DNA from: Gracilaria caudata
Taxonomy: Eukaryota > Rhodophyta > Florideophyceae > Gracilariales > Gracilariaceae
DNA: 30,116 nt
Reading direction: 5' to 3'
NCBI GenBank assembly: GCA_030374735.1
Contig: JASCIV010000231.1
Coordinates: forward strand, 1 to 30,116
Shown here one piece after another: positions 25,968 to 30,116 of this stretch. How positions within the stretch are numbered: the stretch's first letter is position 1; every line of letters begins with the position of its first letter. The notes under the pieces were generated by a model, which saw nothing but the letters and a program-made list of their open reading frames with translations, made no database searches and was not told where the DNA came from. The position numbers were made by a program, and so were the translations under genes.

Positions 25968-28900
25968 ATGCTCAGATTGCTCAACTTCATCGCTCGCGAG
26001 GAGGATATTACCGATGACAAGTCCGTCTCTGAAGATGACTCGGAGACCCTCGAATTAGGCCAACGCAATGCGCTCTCTGCGAGTCACGCAAGAGACCCAC
26101 AAGTCTCGGAAGAAAGTCAAGCGCCACGTCAAGACGAAAAAGAACTCTCACTCAGTGCTCATCACTCAGCAAAACGACACGACCATATTCACTCCATCCA
26201 ATCCGACATAACTGATAGTGAAAATCTAACTGACCCTATAATTAACCACGCTTCACAAGTCACCATTTCGAATCCTGACCAAAACGAACAGTCCGATGAT
26301 GACTCTCGTTTGCTCGAACACCACCGTATATCAAGTGATTCATCCATCCAGAATGATAACCAGTTCGCTACGACCTCAGCTCCTCAAAAGCTGCATCCAG
26401 CCCACGTTAACGAGCAGCAACCAAATGATTCTTCAGCTTTAGAGCAAGCCAGTTCTAAAGAGTCTCGTCGCGGTGCAACAAATCACCTCCGCGACACGCA
26501 ACCGACGTCTCCCAAAGCACGACTTTCCCATGCCATCCATCATCTCACCAGCTTTGCCCAATTAGACGTGGAACAGCTCAACGTTGAAAATGGCAGTCTT
26601 TGTTCGTTTGAAGAGTTGCAAAATGCCTTGAAAGACCTGCCTCAGGTTATGGTTTGGGCCGATCAAAATGAGCCGTCCTTGTGGGATTTGTTTTTGGAGC
26701 TTTCTGCTATGCCGCTACTTGTGAAGTGTTTACACAAGACCCAGCACTTGAAAACGTACCAAAGTAAACAACAGACTGCGGATTCTAGTAGGCAGAATGG
26801 TGACTCTGGGGATTTGATGACAGGGAATACTACTGCATCGTCTGACAATACTAAGGCATCGGATGTAGCAGAAGCTGCGCCGAAAAAGGAGAGGTTTGTT
26901 TACGGCAACAAAACCGAAGAAAAGTATCCATCTGGTGAGACTCGAAGAGGTAATGAAGTATCTCAAGAGGCGCACGCGGGATCGACCAAGACAGAAGAGC
27001 GAGCAAATGGAACCATGGAAACAGCTTTTAAGACTGATTGGGATACGCAGGCGCCATCTAGAGTTCAATCTCAAATCTTGCAGGCCATATCCATCATGGT
27101 GCAGAGTGTGGCAAGACGTCATTCGCTCCTCTGTTTGTTTGCTGCAAATCATATTAATGATGTGTTGTCATTTGACTTTGCATTTGATGACGAGATGATC
27201 GCCGCATTTATATCAACCGTGAAGACGATAACGATCCGGCTTGACCATGACCTACTGCAACTGTTCTTTGATCCTGTGCGAAACGTTTTCCCGCTGTATG
27301 ACGTTGTGACGAAGTTCTATGGCCACCACGAATCAATGGTAAGAATCGCCGTTCGGAATATCACGCTGGCCATTTATGCGATAGAGGACCATGAAGCTTT
27401 GAAATACGTCGCTCGAGATGGCAACAAGTATTTCGTCAACACCATTCGCTTCCTTTCGAGGATATCCGGCAGCGTCGCTAGAGCGTTCGAATTGTTGCTG
27501 GACGATGGCCGTGAGGTTCGACGAACTAGGACCAGGACTGGCATCTTTCGTCGCAAAGTGCGTGTATCAGATGTGACGGACAGGTTGGAAGAGATCGAAA
27601 ACATATGTTCTTATCTCAACGACGTCTGTGTCATCTCGCACGACCTGCTGCGTCCAGTGTTAATACGGTTAACGTCGAATCTTTTCCTGTCCCCCTTCTT
27701 TCGACCATTAGCGTCACTAGCGTCACCAGATGCGATCCGTGCACGTAATAAGTTGTGGAGACTGGGGAACCGACAGTACAAAGCTTCGCACAGAACGGCT
27801 TTGGCTGCCTTCGACGCTGCAGCGCGCTGTCTACTTTTATCCTGTATCTTAATGAACTTTCGCTCATCTGCCATGTCTGAAAGCGTCACCCGAGAGCTTC
27901 GACGCCTGTCAAACGATTTTGATCGAAGGAGTATATTACACGCTCTCAAAGCCATGGCATCCGATATCGCTGGAACGGAACGGGTGACGTTTGTCTCTCT
28001 CTGCGCAATTGAGGCATTCATTACTTGTAACATTGTTGGGAAACACTCCCTGCATGATTTCAAGTATGGCTTTCGAGTGGAAGACCCGAACAACAGCGCA
28101 CATGATGGGCTTGTGTCACCAAAGATGAGTTTCCTTGACTTGTCATCTCCCCAAAAAGATGACCTTGAACGTAGTCATGATGAGCCCATGTTGATGACGT
28201 TATCCGAATTCGAGGCTCCCCTTACACCATCTAACTCCCTTCCATCAACTCCTGATCTCAGAACAGCCTCCTCTGATGGGACTATAACTCCAACTGTGTT
28301 AAGCAGAGCAACCTCTAGCGCTAGCCTTTCTAGTGAACTGAGTACCAGTATTGCTGAAAGAACAGATAGCGAAGGAATCCTGTCGTCGTTCCAGATGGGG
28401 GAAGCAACACTCCGGGAAGCCCTATCGTCCATTGTACTGGTTGTAAGAAGGCGTGAAGTAAGATCCATACGAGTACTGTATACTATAAGTAGAATCATTA
28501 CTGCTGTTGGAACGAAGACACAGGAGCACGGCTTGTGCGTTGAGGTATGTAAGATCGTGTTGGACGAACTGGCTGGGCTGATGCAGTCAGTTCTGCGTGA
28601 CAAGCGAACAACCATTGTATGCATCGAGCGAATGTTTGAGAGTTTCCGCACGGCGGCGTCATCAAAGCAGGACATGTACAGCGATCCGCCAAAACTGGAG
28701 GACGTTTTGTCAGCCGATCGCGCGCCTCTAATGGCGTCAATGTTTCCTAAAGGTGCGGGAAAAAGAAGGAGAGCTTTGTTTGACGATGCTATTCTTCCCA
28801 CTGAAATTGAAGACGCGGATTCGTTCTTTTTGATGATGCACACATACGAAAGATCTTTAACTGATGCAGGAATAACGACGTTACCGAGATTGGTAGTACA

Positions 28901-29009
28901 GGCACAAGGCATTTTACTGGAGTACGGCTTGATTGATTCATACCTTGACAAGCGAGACGCGCTTATCAGTTTCGCAGAAGCTGTTTTGCAACATGGTGAA
29001 TTAGAATAA
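25968..29009 (+). CDS. CLEC16A: CLEC16A/TT9 homologue (FPL domain), endosome-autophagy regulator
   Basis: The intronless gene encodes 1013 residues. The FPL domain (about 228-490) is diagnostic: VWADQNEPSLWDLFLE, then FDFAFDDEMIAAFISTVKTI, LDHDLLQLFF, and HHESMVRIAVRNITLAIYAIE. Each aligns with human CLEC16A, fly Ema, worm GOP-1 and plant TRANSPARENT TESTA 9. These proteins act in late-endosome/vacuole traffic, autophagy and mitophagy. Downstream helices carry LSPFFRPLASLASPD and a low-complexity Ser/Thr/Pro stretch (about 740-800). The last 100 residues contain the conserved-looking SMFPKGAGKRRRALF. Family members normally start close to the FPL domain; here about 190 Ser/Gln/Asn/Asp-rich residues precede it. 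The ATG at 25968 (MLRLLNFIAREED) is the first of the frame. Confidence 0.88.
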   Translation: MLRLLNFIAREEDITDDKSVSEDDSETLELGQRNALSASHARDPQVSEESQAPRQDEKELSLSAHHSAKRHDHIHSIQSDITDSENLTDPIINHASQVTISNPDQNEQSDDDSRLLEHHRISSDSSIQNDNQFATTSAPQKLHPAHVNEQQPNDSSALEQASSKESRRGATNHLRDTQPTSPKARLSHAIHHLTSFAQLDVEQLNVENGSLCSFEELQNALKDLPQVMVWADQNEPSLWDLFLELSAMPLLVKCLHKTQHLKTYQSKQQTADSSRQNGDSGDLMTGNTTASSDNTKASDVAEAAPKKERFVYGNKTEEKYPSGETRRGNEVSQEAHAGSTKTEERANGTMETAFKTDWDTQAPSRVQSQILQAISIMVQSVARRHSLLCLFAANHINDVLSFDFAFDDEMIAAFISTVKTITIRLDHDLLQLFFDPVRNVFPLYDVVTKFYGHHESMVRIAVRNITLAIYAIEDHEALKYVARDGNKYFVNTIRFLSRISGSVARAFELLLDDGREVRRTRTRTGIFRRKVRVSDVTDRLEEIENICSYLNDVCVISHDLLRPVLIRLTSNLFLSPFFRPLASLASPDAIRARNKLWRLGNRQYKASHRTALAAFDAAARCLLLSCILMNFRSSAMSESVTRELRRLSNDFDRRSILHALKAMASDIAGTERVTFVSLCAIEAFITCNIVGKHSLHDFKYGFRVEDPNNSAHDGLVSPKMSFLDLSSPQKDDLERSHDEPMLMTLSEFEAPLTPSNSLPSTPDLRTASSDGTITPTVLSRATSSASLSSELSTSIAERTDSEGILSSFQMGEATLREALSSIVLVVRRREVRSIRVLYTISRIITAVGTKTQEHGLCVEVCKIVLDELAGLMQSVLRDKRTTIVCIERMFESFRTAASSKQDMYSDPPKLEDVLSADRAPLMASMFPKGAGKRRRALFDDAILPTEIEDADSFFLMMHTYERSLTDAGITTLPRLVVQAQGILLEYGLIDSYLDKRDALISFAEAVLQHGELE

Positions 29010-29151
29010 ACGCCAGTTTGCGTGAGTTATTGTTAGCTTCGTTGTGAAGATGAAGAATGAACACTTGCTGCGGCAAAAACAAGTTCAAGTAGGGCATAGG
29101 TATGATAAGTACCACCGCTTGTAAAGAGTTTTAACAATTAGTTGTTTGAGT
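29010..29151. other. Short spacer between convergent genes
   Basis: The CLEC16A homologue stops at 29009, with AATAAA overlapping its stop codon (AGAATAAACG). The V-ATPase accessory gene ends at 29152. Nothing else is visible. Confidence 0.5.
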
Positions 29152-30087
29152 CTATTGCATCTTGGTGTCGAACGACTGCGGCGGTTGAATCCTCCACAGA
29201 CACATGAATCCGGGCACAAACAGAATAATGAACACAAGAGCGACCAACAGGCCAGCAAGCTGAGACTGAGTAAGCTCCGGCTTGTACATTCTCCTGGTAT
29301 ATTCATCTCCGGCGACGGCGTCAGCAGCGCCATCAGCAGCGCCATCAGCGGCGCCATCAGCGGCGCCATCAGCGGCGGCGGTGTCCGCATCACCCTCGAC
29401 GTCCTCGGCAACCGGAGCGTCGACATCATCCTCCTTTGGCGCATCAGGTGCGTCGGCAGCGCCGGCAGCGTCGGCAGCGGCGTCCTCCGCCGCGCGCGAC
29501 ACCCAAAGCACGGCCATGTTTCCGGAAGTGCGCTGCGACGCGGATTGCAAAGCGACTAACAAACCCTCCTCGCGCTCGTCGGCGACGGACAGCGATACAA
29601 CGTCGGTGCGCGCGTTATCGAAAATGGTCGACGAGGCATCGGACGACAGTTCGACAAGCTCGCGCACAGAGGAGAGGGCGACGGACGACAGCGAGGAGAG
29701 ATCGGCAGCGGGCGCATCGGCAAGCGCGTGGAAGGAGGTGGCGGAGGCGGCGAGCGGCGAGTCGCTGGGCGACAGTGCGACGGACAGACGATGCAGCACG
29801 GACGGCGCATCGGCGCGAATTGAGGCGGAGGTGATGAGAAGAAGAAGCTCGGGGGCGGTTTCGACGCGCGCGAGCGGGAGCGATTCATGCTCGGCGTCGG
29901 GGGCGGAGATATGGGAGACGAGATCGGGGAGAACGGAGGACGAAAGAGGCGCGGAGGGCGCGGTTTGACAATGCGGCGTGGCGACGCCGTTACAGAGGAA
30001 GTGCGGGCGCGTGGAGTAGCCGAGCAGCACGGAGGAGGCGACTGCGAGACGCAGCAGGGAGAGGAGGGCTAAGAGACGCAGCGCCAT
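29152..30087 (-). CDS. V-ATPase accessory protein, VOA1/Ac45-like
   Basis: This 311-residue type I membrane protein begins with a signal peptide (MALRLLALLSLLRLAVAS). It has a lumenal domain rich in Ala, Ser, Leu and Asp, and an acidic low-complexity region (about 200-262) that includes a GAAD repeat. One membrane segment lies at about 277-298. The end, QLAGLLVALVFIILFVPGFMCLWRIQPPQSFDTK, matches the C-terminal Ac45/VOA1 pattern: a membrane helix, then C.x.I..P..F. These proteins assemble with the V-ATPase Vo sector in the endoplasmic reticulum and help acidify organelles. The lumenal part is too diverged for me to confirm, so the call rests on the C-terminus and topology. The ATG at 30087 starts the signal peptide. 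Its presence beside a CLEC16A homologue may be chance. Confidence 0.75.
   Translation of the reverse strand: MALRLLALLSLLRLAVASSVLLGYSTRPHFLCNGVATPHCQTAPSAPLSSSVLPDLVSHISAPDAEHESLPLARVETAPELLLLITSASIRADAPSVLHRLSVALSPSDSPLAASATSFHALADAPAADLSSLSSVALSSVRELVELSSDASSTIFDNARTDVVSLSVADEREEGLLVALQSASQRTSGNMAVLWVSRAAEDAAADAAGAADAPDAPKEDDVDAPVAEDVEGDADTAAADGAADGAADGAADGAADAVAGDEYTRRMYKPELTQSQLAGLLVALVFIILFVPGFMCLWRIQPPQSFDTKMQ
29317..29376. repeat. In-frame 12-bp minisatellite within the VOA1-like gene
   Basis: GCCATCAGCRGC units occupy 29329-29340, 29341-29352, 29353-29364 and 29365-29376, and an imperfect unit lies just before. On the coding strand they encode tandem GAAD tetrapeptides. The unit length is a multiple of three, so copy-number changes keep the frame. 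Confidence 0.9.
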
Positions 30088-30116
30088 GATGTGCGGATTG
30101 GGGGAAGGGGCGAGGG

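Noticed and set aside
29152..29968. Plus-strand Ala/Ser-rich frame opposite the VOA1-like gene
   Set aside because: It is the antisense reading of a low-complexity coding region. The minus-strand product has a signal peptide and a family-specific C-terminus.
1..30116. tRNA, rRNA and CRISPR arrays
   Set aside because: I looked for tRNA B-box-like GTTCGA contexts with plausible cloverleafs, for rRNA-like stretches and for regularly spaced repeats, and found none that hold up.

Overview
The window is nuclear DNA from a eukaryote, most likely a photosynthetic one. Spliceosomal introns (GT..AG, 47-259 nt) interrupt three genes. There is a plastid-type 5-aminolevulinate dehydratase with an N-terminal extension and a DUF1995 protein of the photosystem-assembly type. 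Typical eukaryotic genes are also present: PAM16, CMC1, EIF3B, PRIM2, a CLEC16A/TT9 homologue and a V-ATPase accessory subunit. The compact, intron-poor layout and the stand-alone phosphoribosylanthranilate isomerase fit an alga. A red alga is my best guess, but that is inference and no marker here proves it.

Layout. About 0.57-2.57 kb holds a broken hAT transposon with an intact-looking right terminus; its left end is outside the window or not visible. From 2.57 to 5.85 kb no intact gene is visible, only a possible frame-broken secreted-protein relic, a short tandem repeat and two strong inverted repeats. From 5.85 to 10.1 kb lie two tandem minus-strand paralogues, each with four exons at matching positions. 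I read them as ionotropic-glutamate-receptor-like (periplasmic-binding-fold) membrane proteins. From 10.1 to about 15.6 kb the DNA becomes very GC-rich and carries short intronless genes: a 140-aa unknown, a coiled-coil type I membrane protein, PAM16, a tetraspanin and the start of ALAD.

From 15.6 to 29 kb the composition returns to about 50% GC by eye. This part holds the rest of ALAD, phosphoribosylanthranilate isomerase, the DUF1995 protein, CMC1, two-exon EIF3B, PRIM2 (tail to tail with EIF3B) and the CLEC16A/TT9 homologue (head to head with PRIM2). The last kilobase is GC-rich again and carries a VOA1/Ac45-like V-ATPase accessory protein with an in-frame 12-bp minisatellite.

The genes do not form one pathway. 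Most are single-copy housekeeping functions: haem and chlorophyll precursor synthesis, tryptophan synthesis, mitochondrial import and cytochrome oxidase assembly, translation initiation, DNA priming, and endosome/autophagy acidification. The unusual content is the receptor-like tandem pair and the structured intergenic DNA around it. I did not find a clearly new multi-gene system.
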